Positions 1 through 11,288 of a stretch of 64,000 nt of DNA are shown here, in pieces. The notes under the pieces were generated by a model. The model was not told the DNA's origin. It saw only the letters and a program-made list of their open reading frames with translations, and ran no database searches. Every line of letters begins with the position of its first letter. The first letter of the stretch is position 1. This DNA comes from Streptomyces sp. CB02923. GTDB taxonomy: Bacteria; Actinomycetota; Actinomycetes; Streptomycetales; Streptomycetaceae. Position numbers and translations under genes: made by a program. The stretch is from contig NZ_LWKZ01000027.1 in the NCBI RefSeq assembly GCF_001905005.1, positions 310,001 to 374,000 on the forward strand, written 5' to 3'.

Positions 1-151
1 TGTCCAAGGTGATCACCCAGGACGCGAGGATGCCCAGCGCACTGGTGATCACCAGCAGCCACGCCAGGCCCCGCCCCGAGCCGGTCGTGCCGCCGCCGCG
101 GCCGGGGTGATCGTCGCCGGTGGACACGTCGTCAAGCGCTGTCGTCGTCAT
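1..151 (-). CDS. Vitamin K epoxide reductase (VKOR) family protein, N-terminal fragment
   Basis: Only the first 50 codons lie in the window; the gene continues beyond position 1. The start is an ATG followed by a short acidic/Gly-rich cytosolic tail and then the beginning of a hydrophobic segment (WLLVITSALGILASWVITLD), which resembles the first membrane helix of actinobacterial VKOR proteins. Those are membrane thiol oxidoreductases that reoxidise DsbA-like partners. The redox cysteines lie outside the window, so the family call rests on this N-terminus and on the position downstream of hisS, where I recall Streptomyces carrying a VKOR gene. A terminator-like hairpin separates it from hisS. 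Confidence 0.6.
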   Translation of the reverse strand, partial: MTTTALDDVSTGDDHPGRGGGTTGSGRGLAWLLVITSALGILASWVITLD

Positions 152-267
152 ATCGCCGTTCCGTCGGTGCCTTGGGGAGTGAGCGGACGGCGCGTTCCAA
201 CTGGCGCGCGCCGGGCCCTCATTCTGCCCCAACCGGACACGGAACCACCGTTCGATGCGCATAAAGA

Positions 268-308
268 CCCCCTTCCGAGCCACCGCGCGGCGGACGGCCG
301 GAAGGGGG
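268..308 (-). terminator. Rho-independent terminator of hisS
   Basis: Ten perfectly complementary bases (CCCCCTTCCG and its reverse complement) flank a GC-rich loop. On the minus strand the stem is followed by TCTTTATG, a short U-rich tract. It lies about 40 bp after the hisS stop. Confidence 0.7.
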
Positions 309-350
309 CCTCTACACGACAGCGGGAGCGCCGTACAGGGGCGGAGGGGA

Positions 351-1613
351 TCAGCCGAGCCTGCGGCGGACCTCTTCGACCACCGCGTCCGGCGCGACCG
401 GCGTCTGCTCGCCGCTCTCCAGGTCCTTGAGCTGGACGACGCCTTCGGCCAGATCGCGCTCACCCGCGACGACCGCCAGGCGGGCGCCGGAGCGGTTGGC
501 CGACTTCATCGCGTTCTTCAGGCCCTTGCCGCCGTACGCGAAATCGGTGGCGATCCCGGCCCGGCGCAGCTCGGTGACCGTGGCGAACAGGAGCCGCCGG
601 GCCTCCTCGCCGAGCGGCACGGCGAAGACGGCCGTGCTCGCGGGCAGTTCCAGCTCGACGCCCTCGGCCTCCAGCGCCAGGACCGTGCGGTCCACGCCGA
701 GCGCCCAGCCCACCGAGGGCAGCGCGGGGCCGCCGATCATCTCGGAGAGGCCGTCGTAGCGCCCGCCGCCGCCGACCGCGGACTGCGAGCCGAGGCCGTC
801 GTGGACGAACTCGAAGGTGGTACGGGTGTAGTAGTCCAGCCCGCGCACCAGCTTCGGGTCGTCCTCGTAGGCGACGCCCGCCGCGGTCAGCAGCTCGCGC
901 ACCTGCTCGTGGTACGCCTTGCACGCCTCGCACAGGTGGTCGCGCAGCAGCGGCGCGCCCGCCAGCTGCTTCTGCACGTCGGCGCGCTTGTCGTCGAGCA
1001 CCCGCAGCGGGTTGATGTCGATGCGGCGCCGGGTGTCCTCGTCCAGGTCGAGTCCGTACAGGAACTCCTGGAGGGCCGTCCGGTAGGCGGGGCGGCACTC
1101 CTTGTCGCCGAGCGAGTTGAGCAGGATGCGGAAGTCGCGCAGGCCCAGCGAACGGTAGGCGTCGTTGGCCAGGATGATCAGCTCGGCGTCCAGCGCCGGG
1201 TCCTCGGCGCCGATGGCCTCCGCGCCGACCTGGGAGAAGTGGCGGTAGCGGCCCTTCTGCGGACGCTCGTACCGGTAGTAGGAGCCGGAGTACCAGAGCT
1301 TGACGGGGAGGTTGCCCGCCTTGTGGAGGTTGGCCTCCAGGGCGGCGCGCAGCACGGAGGCGGTGCCTTCGGGGCGCAGCGCGAGCCGGTCGCCGCCCTT
1401 GGTCTCGAAGGCGTACATCTCCTTGCTCACGATGTCGGTGGACTCGCCGACACCTCGCGCGAACAGCTCGACGTTCTCGAATCCGGGCGTCTCGACGTAC
1501 CCGTACCCCGACCGCTTGAGGGGTCCGGAGATGGCCTCGCGCACGGCGAGGAAGACCGCGGACTGCGGCGGGATCAGGTCGTAGGTGCCCTTGGGGGCCT
1601 TGAAGGTGCTCAC
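351..1613 (-). CDS. hisS: Histidyl-tRNA synthetase
   Basis: Class II aminoacyl-tRNA synthetase that charges tRNA-His; 420 residues, the usual bacterial length. The N-terminus (STFKAPKGTYDLIPP) carries the HisRS KGTxD signature. Motif 2 is visible as YRYERPQKGRYRHFSQ. The HisA-type motifs appear as LVRGLDYYTRTTFEF and GGGGRYDGL, motif 3 as the GxALGVDR segment, and the C-terminal anticodon-binding domain follows. The start is the GTG giving VSTFKAP; upstream in-frame sequence belongs to the overlapping hydrolase frame and is not homologous. The upstream hydrolase ends 11 bp before it, so the two are probably co-transcribed. I saw no T-box leader. Confidence 0.97.
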   Translation of the reverse strand: MSTFKAPKGTYDLIPPQSAVFLAVREAISGPLKRSGYGYVETPGFENVELFARGVGESTDIVSKEMYAFETKGGDRLALRPEGTASVLRAALEANLHKAGNLPVKLWYSGSYYRYERPQKGRYRHFSQVGAEAIGAEDPALDAELIILANDAYRSLGLRDFRILLNSLGDKECRPAYRTALQEFLYGLDLDEDTRRRIDINPLRVLDDKRADVQKQLAGAPLLRDHLCEACKAYHEQVRELLTAAGVAYEDDPKLVRGLDYYTRTTFEFVHDGLGSQSAVGGGGRYDGLSEMIGGPALPSVGWALGVDRTVLALEAEGVELELPASTAVFAVPLGEEARRLLFATVTELRRAGIATDFAYGGKGLKNAMKSANRSGARLAVVAGERDLAEGVVQLKDLESGEQTPVAPDAVVEEVRRRLG

Positions 1614-1624
1614 GGAAGTTCTCG

Positions 1625-2362
1625 TCACATTCCTCGTCGCGGAGCCGGGCGCTGCGGTGCGCCGTCTCCGAGGCCGGCGGCCACCTCCCGCAGGAAGGGG
1701 TTGGTGGCGCGCTCGCGGCCGATGGTGGTCTGGGGGCCGTGGCCGGACAGCACCACGGTCTCGTCCTGGAGCGGCAGGCACACGCGCTCCAGCGACCGCA
1801 GTATCTCGGCGTGGTCGCCGCCCGGCAGGTCGGTACGTCCGATGGAGCCGGCGAACAGCAGGTCGCCCGAGAAGAAGACCGGCGGGCACCCCTGGTTTCC
1901 AGAGGTGGCGGCCTGCTCGGGCATCCCGAAGGTCACCGACCCCTTGGTATGGCCCGGGGTGTGCGCGACCGAGAACTCCAGCCCGGCCAGCTCCAGCTTC
2001 GCGCCGTCGCCCAGCTCCTTGACGTCGTCCGGCTCCCCCACGGTCAGCTCGCCCATGAGCTGCTGCCCGATGGAGCGGCCGAGGGCCTTCTCCGGGTCGC
2101 TCATCATGTAGCGGTCCTCGGGGTGGATCCAGGCGGGCACGTCGTGCGCGCCGCAGACCGGGACGACCGAGGCGACGTGGTCGATGTGGCCGTGGGTGAG
2201 GACGACGGCGACGGGCTTGAGCCGATGCTTCTTCAGCGCTTCCTCGACGCCCGGCGCGGCCTGGTGGCCCGGGTCGATGATCACGCACTCCTCACCCGCG
2301 GCCGGGGCGACCAGGTAACAGTTGGTCCCCCAGGCCCCGGCGGGGAACCCGGCAATGAGCAC
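1625..2362 (-). CDS. MBL-fold metallohydrolase, glyoxalase II type
   Basis: Cytosolic metallo-beta-lactamase-fold hydrolase of 245 residues. The binuclear metal site motif THGHIDH is near residue 60, with the downstream metal ligands in AHTPGHTKGS, FFSGDLLF and the final SGHGPQT. This pattern is typical of the glyoxalase II-like hydrolases commonly next to hisS in actinobacteria; the natural thioester or other substrate is unknown. The GTG at 2362 (VLIAGFPAGAWGTN) is chosen because GAGGA sits 6 nt upstream of it; an in-frame ATG five codons earlier has no ribosome site. It is divergent from the cyclophilin gene and overlaps nothing. Confidence 0.9.
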   Translation of the reverse strand: MLIAGFPAGAWGTNCYLVAPAAGEECVIIDPGHQAAPGVEEALKKHRLKPVAVVLTHGHIDHVASVVPVCGAHDVPAWIHPEDRYMMSDPEKALGRSIGQQLMGELTVGEPDDVKELGDGAKLELAGLEFSVAHTPGHTKGSVTFGMPEQAATSGNQGCPPVFFSGDLLFAGSIGRTDLPGGDHAEILRSLERVCLPLQDETVVLSGHGPQTTIGRERATNPFLREVAAGLGDGAPQRPAPRRGM

Positions 2363-2517
2363 GTTCGTCCTCAACATTCGACGGCTACGGACGGATCACC
2401 GACGGCGATCCGGAAGATTTCGGCAGTTCCAGAGCCTACCGGCGGGACTCCCACCCGGGCGAACCCGTATACGGTACGGCCCACGGCAGACCTCAGCGCA
2501 CACCTAGGAGACGACCG

Positions 2518-3342
2518 GTGGTCAGCAGCGATCAGCGGCGGCGGCAGCTCGCCCGCGAGAAGTTCGAGCGCCAGCAGCAGCGGCGGGACGCGGCCCGCCG
2601 CAAGGCCAAGCGCCGCAACGTGATCGTCGCGTCGGCCCTGGCCGTCGCGCTGGCCGCGGGCGCGGCCGCGTACGCCTCGGTCGGGCTGGCCGGCGGCGAC
2701 GACACGGCGGACGCCGCGGCGCCGTCCCCGAGCAAGCCCGCCGACCCGTGCGGCAAGCCGGCGCCGGGCGCGCCGTCCAAGGAGCGCTGGAAGAAGGAGC
2801 CGGCGATGTCCGTGGACACTTCGGCGTCGTACGCGATGAAGCTCCGGACGACCTGCGGCGACATCGGCATCGAGCTGGATGCCGCGAAGGCGCCGCACAC
2901 CGTCAACTCCTTCAGCTTCCTGGCGGACCAGAAGTTCTTCGACCACAGCACGTGCCACCGGCTCGTCGACCAGGGCATCTACGTCCTGCAGTGCGGCGAC
3001 CCGACCGGCACCGGCGCGGGCACCCCCGGCTACACGATCCCGGACGAGAACCTGAAGGACCCGAAGCTCAAGGGCGACATCTACCCGGCGGGCACGGTCG
3101 CGATGGCCAACCGGTACGACGGCAAGAGCGACAAGACCCGCAACAGCGGCGGCAGCCAGTTCTTCCTGGTCTACCAGGACAGCAAGCTGCCCCCGAACTA
3201 CACGCCCTTCGGCACGGTCACCGAGGGCCTGGACGTCGTGAAGAAGATCGCCGCCGCGGGTTCCAGTCCCGACCAGGCGACGGGCAACACCGCGCCGAAC
3301 GCGACGGTGGTGATCAACCGGGCGACGGTCACGAAATCCTGA
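2518..3342 (+). CDS. Membrane-anchored cyclophilin-type peptidylprolyl isomerase
   Basis: 274-residue protein with a short basic cytosolic N-terminus (residues 1-33, rich in Arg/Lys/Gln), one membrane helix (about 34-54), a Pro/Ala linker and an extracytoplasmic cyclophilin domain (about 100-274). Cyclophilin landmarks are the catalytic-region Arg in CHRLVDQG, the LQCGDPTGTG loop, PDEN, and the NSGGSQFFLVYQD strand with FGTV. The Cys in LQCGDP replaces the common Gly, and Ile-Tyr replaces the usual gFmi segment, so activity could be altered. AGGAG lies 7 nt before the GTG start. The likely role is prolyl isomerisation of exported proteins. Confidence 0.93.
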   Translation: MVSSDQRRRQLAREKFERQQQRRDAARRKAKRRNVIVASALAVALAAGAAAYASVGLAGGDDTADAAAPSPSKPADPCGKPAPGAPSKERWKKEPAMSVDTSASYAMKLRTTCGDIGIELDAAKAPHTVNSFSFLADQKFFDHSTCHRLVDQGIYVLQCGDPTGTGAGTPGYTIPDENLKDPKLKGDIYPAGTVAMANRYDGKSDKTRNSGGSQFFLVYQDSKLPPNYTPFGTVTEGLDVVKKIAAAGSSPDQATGNTAPNATVVINRATVTKS

Positions 3343-3393
3343 CCCGGGCACGCCCCCGGGCACGCCGGAGGCGCCGCCGCGGTGGGCGAACCG

Positions 3394-3446
3394 CGAAATT
3401 TCGGTCGTGCTGGATGCGGACAGCCGGCCCGCCGGTCGCCTAGATT
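3394..3446 (+). promoter_or_regulatory. Candidate promoter region with palindrome ahead of the DUF349 gene
   Basis: The 253-bp gap between the cyclophilin and DUF349 genes contains a perfect 10-bp AT-rich palindrome, CGAAATTTCG (3394-3403), conspicuous in such GC-rich DNA. A TAGATT hexamer (3441-3446) could be a -10 box. No convincing -35 hexamer was seen, so this is a weak promoter call. Confidence 0.35.
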
Positions 3447-3595
3447 GGCGTTGTGTAGGGTGCCTGCTCCGACGGCTGCCACCCGCACCCGCAAGACACC
3501 CGTCGGACCGGCCGGGGCGCAGCCCCGCCGGACAGAAACTGTGGACGATGCCGGGGGGCGACGCGCTCTCGTCGGCATCATGTGGAGGAGGCGCT

Positions 3596-4828
3596 GTGAG
3601 CAGCGACCCATGGGGCCGCGTCGACGAGACGGGGACCGTGTACGTGCGTACCGCCGACGGCGAGCAGGTCGTCGGATCGTGGCAGGCGGGAACTCCCGAA
3701 GAGGCCCTCGCCTACTTCGAGCGCAAGTATGAGGGCCTGGTCGTCGAGATCGGCCTCCTCGAACGGCGGGTCAGGACCACCGACCTGTCGGCCAAGGACG
3801 CGACGGCCGCGATCGACCACCTGCGGCAGCAGGTGGACGAGCACCACGCGGTGGGTGACCTGGACGCGCTGCGCAAGCGGCTGGACCAGCTCGTCACCGA
3901 TGTCGACGCGCGCCGCGAGGAGCGCAAGGCGCAGAAGGCGCGGCAGAGCGACGAGGCCCGGCAGGCCAAGGAGAAGCTGGTCACCGAGGCCGAGGAGCTG
4001 GCGGCCAGCGAGCAGTGGCGGGCGGCCGGCGAGCGGCTGCGGGCCCTGGTGGACACCTGGAAGGGCCTGCCGCGCCTGGACCGCAAGGCGGACGACGAGC
4101 TGTGGCACCGCTTCTCGCACGCCCGCTCGGCGTTCTCCAAGCGGCGCAAGGCGCACTTCGCGTCGCTGGACGCGCAGCGCGAGGAGGCCCGCAAGGTCAA
4201 GGAGCGGCTGGTCTCCGAGGCGGAGGCGCTGTCCGGCTCGACGGACTGGGGGCCCACCGCGGCCCGCTACCGCGAGCTGATGGCGGACTGGAAGGCCGCG
4301 GGCCGCGCCCAGCGCGAGCACGAGGACGACCTGTGGAACCGCTTCCGCGGCGCCCAGGACATCTTCTTCCAGGCGCGCAGCGAGGTGTTCGCGGAGCGCG
4401 ACGCCGAGCAGCGGGAGAACCTGACGCGCAAGGAGGAGCTGGTCGTCGAGGCCGAGAAGCTGCTCCCGGTCTCGGACCTGAAGGCGGCGCGGGCCGCGTT
4501 CCGTTCGGTCAACGAGCGGTGGGAGGCCATCGGGCACGTGCCGCGGGACGCCCGCCCGAAGATCGAGGGCCGGATGCACGCGGTCGAGCGCGCCATCCAG
4601 GAGTCCGAGGAGACCGAGTGGCGCCGTACGAACCCGGAGGCGCGGGCGCGCGCGGCGGGTCTGACCGGGCAGCTCCAGGACGCGGTCGACAAGCTGCACC
4701 AGCAGATCGACGCGGCGCGCACGGCGGGCAACGACGCCAAGGCCGACAAGCTGGGGCGTGAGCTGGAGGGCCGGCAGGCACTGCTGGACCAGGCCTTGAA
4801 GGGCCTGGAGGAGTTCGGCGGCAAGTAG
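3596..4828 (+). CDS. DUF349 domain protein (coiled-coil)
   Basis: 410-residue, highly charged, mostly helical cytosolic protein. Three DUF349 repeats can be seen starting near residues 140, 218 and 295 (for example WKGLPRLDRKADDELWHRF and WKAAGRAQREHEDDLWNRF), separated by Glu/Arg/Lys-rich coiled-coil stretches. The C-terminus is another coiled coil ending in GGK. The family is widespread in actinobacteria and its biochemical role is not established. The GTG start at 3596 follows GGAGG at good spacing; a longer in-frame extension to about 3407 lacks a ribosome site and reads like non-coding sequence. A strong bidirectional terminator follows. Confidence 0.93.
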   Translation: MSSDPWGRVDETGTVYVRTADGEQVVGSWQAGTPEEALAYFERKYEGLVVEIGLLERRVRTTDLSAKDATAAIDHLRQQVDEHHAVGDLDALRKRLDQLVTDVDARREERKAQKARQSDEARQAKEKLVTEAEELAASEQWRAAGERLRALVDTWKGLPRLDRKADDELWHRFSHARSAFSKRRKAHFASLDAQREEARKVKERLVSEAEALSGSTDWGPTAARYRELMADWKAAGRAQREHEDDLWNRFRGAQDIFFQARSEVFAERDAEQRENLTRKEELVVEAEKLLPVSDLKAARAAFRSVNERWEAIGHVPRDARPKIEGRMHAVERAIQESEETEWRRTNPEARARAAGLTGQLQDAVDKLHQQIDAARTAGNDAKADKLGRELEGRQALLDQALKGLEEFGGK

Positions 4829-4836
4829 GCCGCAGC

Positions 4837-4876
4837 ACGAGGGCCCCGGTACGGATGTCCGTACCGGGGCCCTCGT
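4837..4876. terminator. Bidirectional terminator between DUF349 gene and relA
   Basis: A perfect inverted repeat of 18-19 bp with a 2-4 nt loop sits between the convergent stops of the DUF349 gene and relA (stop at 4888-4886). It can terminate both transcripts. Confidence 0.85.
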
Positions 4877-4885
4877 ACGTGATCG

Positions 4886-7456
<2,571 letters not shown>

Positions 7457-7566
7457 GAGCACTCCTCAAAGGGGGTCCGGACCACAAGACCACGAACGGG
7501 TCAGGCTGCCATGGTATCGACCTCGGCGCTCCGGCTCCTCCGCGGCCGCCGGGTCCGTACATGACA

Positions 7567-7605
7567 GCAAAAGGGCATCCGGGTTTGTTCCGGATGCCCT
7601 TTTGC
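7567..7605 (-). terminator. Terminator of the secDF-apt transcript
   Basis: A 16-bp perfect stem (GCAAAAGGGCATCCGG and complement) with a 7-nt loop follows the apt stop on the minus strand and precedes relA. It gives relA an independent transcription unit. Confidence 0.85.
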
Positions 7606-7677
7606 TCGGTTTTTGCGGAATTCCGTCCGTCCGGGGAGCGGCGCGGCCGCCCCGGGACGGCCGTCCCGCAGGTCCCG

Positions 7678-8226
7678 TCAGACCGTGATCAGCGACTCCA
7701 GCGGAGCGCCCTTCAGCCCCGGCTCCAGCCGCTGCCGCCCGGCCAGGAAGCCCAGCTCCAGCAGCACCGCCACGCCCGCGACCTCGGCCCCGGCCCGCCG
7801 GACGAGCTGCAGCGACGCCTCGGCCGTACCGCCGGTGGCCAGCACGTCGTCGATCACCAGCACCCGGTCGCCGGGGGCGACCGCGTCCGCGTGTATCTCG
7901 ATCTCGGCCGTGCCGTACTCCAGGTCGTACGCCTGGCGGAGCGTCGCGCCGGGCAGCTTGCCCGCCTTGCGTACGGGGACGAAGCCGACACCGGCCCGTA
8001 CGGCCACCGGAGCGGCGAGGATGAACCCGCGCGCCTCCAGGCCCACGACCTTGTCGGCCTCGTACCGCTCGCACAGGGACACGAACGCGTCGGTCAGCGC
8101 GCCGAACGCGGCCGGGTCCGCCAGCAGCGGCGTGATGTCCTTGAAGACCACGCCCGGCTTCGGATAGTCCGGTACGTCCGCGATCCGGCTGAGCAGCAGC
8201 TCCCGCAGGCCGTCGGGGGCGCTCAC
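7678..8226 (-). CDS. apt: Adenine phosphoribosyltransferase
   Basis: Purine-salvage enzyme that converts adenine and PRPP to AMP; 182 residues. The PRPP-binding signature VLVIDDVLATGGTAEA is complete, and the adenine-recognition segment GLEARGFILAAPVA and the PVRKAGKLPG loop match the Apt family. The GTG start (8226-8224) overlaps the secF stop in GTGA, so translation is coupled. The apt-relA neighbourhood, with secDF upstream, is the usual actinobacterial arrangement. Confidence 0.97.
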   Translation of the reverse strand: MSAPDGLRELLLSRIADVPDYPKPGVVFKDITPLLADPAAFGALTDAFVSLCERYEADKVVGLEARGFILAAPVAVRAGVGFVPVRKAGKLPGATLRQAYDLEYGTAEIEIHADAVAPGDRVLVIDDVLATGGTAEASLQLVRRAGAEVAGVAVLLELGFLAGRQRLEPGLKGAPLESLITV

Positions 8227-9365
8227 CGGCGCTTGCCCGACGGGCGGCCGCGGCTGCGGTTGCGGGACGCGGGCTGGTTGCGCTGGCCGACCATGCTGTC
8301 GGCCTCGTCCCCGGTGTCCTCCGCGTCCTGCGGCGCGTCCTCGTCCCCGGCGTCCGGCGCGGCGTCCTCCTGCTGCCCCGGTGCCCCGGCCTTGGCGGCG
8401 GCGGCGCGCTTGGCACGCACCCGCTTGGCCAGCGCCTTCATCCCCGGCTCGCGCTCCTTGAAGTCGGCGACCAGCGGGGTCGCGATGAAGATCGAGGAGT
8501 ACGCACCGGCCGCGAGGCCGACGAACAGGGCGAGCGAGATGTCGTTGAGCATCCCGGCGCCGAGCACACCGCCACCGACGAAGAGCAGACCGGCGACCGG
8601 CAGCAGCGCCACGATCGTGGTGTTGATGGACCGCACCAGGGTCGAGTTGATGCTGCGGTTGGCCACCTCGCTGTAGGTGTAGCGGGTCTGCTTCTGGATG
8701 TCCTTCGACGATTCCTTCAGGCTGTCGAAGACCACGACGGTGTCGTAGAGGGAGTAACCGAGGATCGTCAGCAGACCGATGACGGTGCCCGGGGTGACCT
8801 CGAAGCCGACCAGCGCGTACACGCCGACCGTGATCGTGAGGTCGTGGATCAGCGCGATCAGGGCCGCCAGCGCCATTCTCCACTCGAAGGCGATGGCGAG
8901 GTAGATCACCACCAGGACCATGAAGATCCCCAGGCCCAGCCAGGCCTTGTTGGCGATCTCCTCACCCCAGCTGGGGCCGACGAGCTGGGTGTTGATGTCC
9001 TTGACCGGGACGTTCAGGTCCTTGGCCAGGGCCTCCTGCACCGGCAGCGACTGCTCGGTGTCCAGCTCGCTGATCTGGATGCGCAGGCCGCCGTTGCCCA
9101 GCTTCTGGACCGTGGCCTGGTGGCCCGTCGCCGCGGCCTCGGCCCGGTGCTCCGCCTCGGTGGCGGAGACGCTCGTCTTCGGGGTGGTGAAGACCGCGCC
9201 GCCGGAGAACTCGATGCCCATGTTCAGGCCGCGCACCGCCAGGCCGACGATGGCCGTGATGGTGATCAGGATCGAGATGCCGTACCAGATCTTCCGCTTT
9301 CCGATGAAGTCGTAACCGACCTCACCGCGGTAGAGCCGGGCGCCGATGTTGCCTAGCTTCGACAT
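8223..9365 (-). CDS. secF: Protein translocase subunit SecF
   Basis: Membrane component of the SecDF complex that uses the proton gradient to pull secreted proteins out of SecYEG; 380 residues. A first membrane helix (about 24-44) is followed by an extracytoplasmic loop starting GIEFSGGAVF, then five clustered helices containing the conserved IALIHDLTITVGVYAL and GYSLYDTVVVFD segments. The C-terminal 80 residues are Lys/Ala/Asp-rich and disordered, ending SRGRPSGKRR. The ATG start follows the secD TGA by one base, indicating coupled translation. Confidence 0.96.
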   Translation of the reverse strand: MSKLGNIGARLYRGEVGYDFIGKRKIWYGISILITITAIVGLAVRGLNMGIEFSGGAVFTTPKTSVSATEAEHRAEAAATGHQATVQKLGNGGLRIQISELDTEQSLPVQEALAKDLNVPVKDINTQLVGPSWGEEIANKAWLGLGIFMVLVVIYLAIAFEWRMALAALIALIHDLTITVGVYALVGFEVTPGTVIGLLTILGYSLYDTVVVFDSLKESSKDIQKQTRYTYSEVANRSINSTLVRSINTTIVALLPVAGLLFVGGGVLGAGMLNDISLALFVGLAAGAYSSIFIATPLVADFKEREPGMKALAKRVRAKRAAAAKAGAPGQQEDAAPDAGDEDAPQDAEDTGDEADSMVGQRNQPASRNRSRGRPSGKRR

Positions 9366-9366
9366 C

Positions 9367-11139
9367 TCACGCCTCCTTCGTCTCGGTGGGGGCGGTGGTG
9401 CGACGGCGGCGCAGCGGCGGCTTGGCACCCAGACGCTTGGGGTCCAGTCCGGACCACGGGTGGCCGTTGGCGAAGAACTTGCGCCGGGCCAGCAGCGTCA
9501 TCAGCGGCTTGGTGAAGAAGAAGACCACGACGACGTCGAGCAGGGTGGTCAGGCCCAGCGTGAACGCGAAGCCCTTGACCTTGCCGACGGTGACGATGAA
9601 CAGCACGAACGCGGCCAGGAACGACACGAAGTCGGAGACCAGGATCGTGCGCCGGGCCCGCGGCCAGCCGCGCTCGACGGCCGGGCGCAGCGTACGGCCC
9701 TCGCGGATCTCGTCCCGGATGCGTTCGAAGTAGACGATGAAGGAGTCCGCCGTGATGCCGATGGCGACGATGGCGCCGCAGACGGCCGGCAGGTTCAGCG
9801 CGAAGCCGATGGCCGGGCCCAGCAACGTCATGATCGCGTACGTGAGGACCGCGGAGACCCCGAGGCTCGCCAGCGCGACCAGCGCCAGACCGCGGTAGTA
9901 GGCGACCAGGTAGACGATGACCAGCGCGAGGCCGATGGCGCCCGCGATCAGACCCGCCTGGAGCTGCTCGCCGCCGAGTGCCGCGGTGACCGTGGTCTCG
10001 TCGGCGATCTTGAAGGAGAGCGGCAGGGCGCCGTAGGACAGCATGTTCGCCAGGTCGCCCGCGGACTCCTGGGTGAAGCCGCCGGAGATGGTGGCGCTGC
10101 CGCCGTTGAGCTGCTGGCTCACCCGCGGGTCGGAGACGACCGCGCCGTCCAGCACGATGGCGAACTGGTTCTGCGGCTGGGTCTTGGCGGCCAGCTTGCC
10201 GGTGATGTCGGCGAACTTCTTGCCGCCGGCGCCGGTGAAGTCCATCTGGACGATCCAGCCCTGGCCCTGCTGGCTCTCGAAGACCGCGGAGGCGTCCTTG
10301 ACGTCGGTGCCCTCGACGGCGACCGGGCCCAGCACGTACTTCTGCGAGCCGTCGTCCTTGCAGGCCACGACGGGGTCGCCCGGCTTGACGCCGGCGGCCT
10401 TCTCGCCTGCGGCGGCGCGCGACTGCTTGGTGGAGCAGTCCAGGTCCGCGAGCTGCTTCTGCAGCGCGGCCGGGATCTCGTCGGCGCCGGTGGACGGCTG
10501 CGGGGTGTCGCCCGGCTTGGGCGAACCGCTGCCGGTGGCCTTCGGCGGGTCGGCCGGGCCCTTCTTGAGGGCGCTGGTCACGGCGCGGCCCTGGGCCGTG
10601 GAGGTGGCCGACGGCTTCGTGGAGGGCTCGCCGTCCTTCTTGCCGTCGTCCTTCCCGTCCTTCTTGCCGTCGTCGCCCTTGCCGCTCGCGGAGGGCGTGG
10701 GGCTCGGGCTGGCCGGCGGTGTCTTCGTACCGGCGGTGGTGGTCACCACCGGCCGGAAGCCGAGCTGAGCGGTGGTACCGACCTGCTGGCGGGCCTGCTT
10801 CGCGTCCGTCCCCTTGGGGATGTTGACGACGATGTGGTTGGTGCCCTGGGTCTGGACCTCGGCCTCGGACACACCGAGACCGTTGACCCGCCGCTCCATG
10901 ATGCCCGCGGCGGTGTTCATGTTGGTCTCGTTGATCGCGTTGGGCTTGCCTGGCTGGTTACGGGCCTCCAGCGTGAAGCTCGTACCGCCGGCGAGGTCGA
11001 TGCCCAGCCGGGGCGTCGAGGTGCCGGAGATGAACATCCCGGCGACCAGCGCCACCATGGCGATCACGATCAGGACCAGGGTGCGCCCCGGCCTTCCCTG
11101 GCCCCCAGGAGACCTGCGGCCCTTTTTCGGTGCTGCCAC
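9367..11139 (-). CDS. secD: Protein translocase subunit SecD
   Basis: SecD partner of SecF, 590 residues. One N-terminal helix (about 22-43) precedes the large extracytoplasmic P1 region that begins RLGIDLAGGTSFTLEA; five C-terminal helices carry FALNLPAVCGAIVAIGITADSF-type SecD motifs. P1 contains a long hydrophilic insertion with KDGK-type repeats and Pro/Ser/Thr-rich sequence (about residues 140-220), typical of Streptomyces SecD in kind. The GTG at 11139 (VAAPKKGRRSP) is the family-like start, with GGGAG about 10 nt upstream; earlier in-frame sequence has no homology. It is transcribed with yajC upstream and secF downstream. Confidence 0.96.
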   Translation of the reverse strand: MAAPKKGRRSPGGQGRPGRTLVLIVIAMVALVAGMFISGTSTPRLGIDLAGGTSFTLEARNQPGKPNAINETNMNTAAGIMERRVNGLGVSEAEVQTQGTNHIVVNIPKGTDAKQARQQVGTTAQLGFRPVVTTTAGTKTPPASPSPTPSASGKGDDGKKDGKDDGKKDGEPSTKPSATSTAQGRAVTSALKKGPADPPKATGSGSPKPGDTPQPSTGADEIPAALQKQLADLDCSTKQSRAAAGEKAAGVKPGDPVVACKDDGSQKYVLGPVAVEGTDVKDASAVFESQQGQGWIVQMDFTGAGGKKFADITGKLAAKTQPQNQFAIVLDGAVVSDPRVSQQLNGGSATISGGFTQESAGDLANMLSYGALPLSFKIADETTVTAALGGEQLQAGLIAGAIGLALVIVYLVAYYRGLALVALASLGVSAVLTYAIMTLLGPAIGFALNLPAVCGAIVAIGITADSFIVYFERIRDEIREGRTLRPAVERGWPRARRTILVSDFVSFLAAFVLFIVTVGKVKGFAFTLGLTTLLDVVVVFFFTKPLMTLLARRKFFANGHPWSGLDPKRLGAKPPLRRRRTTAPTETKEA

Positions 11140-11236
11140 CTTCTCGTATCTCCCTGTCCAACCGCCCGGCTCGGTGCCTGCCGAGCGGCCACGAAGTGTA
11201 GTGGGGACGTGCCCCCGCCGGAGCCTAAACCGTCCC

Positions 11237-11276
11237 GGAACCGCGGTGCACCGTTCGAGGGGTGCTCCGCGGTTCC
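11237..11276 (-). terminator. Intercistronic hairpin between yajC and secD
   Basis: A 16-bp stem with one mismatch and an 8-nt loop lies in the 149-bp yajC-secD gap, starting a few bases past the yajC stop. There is no poly-U run, so it may attenuate or stabilise rather than fully terminate. Confidence 0.6.
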
Positions 11277-11288
11277 GTCGGGGCGGGG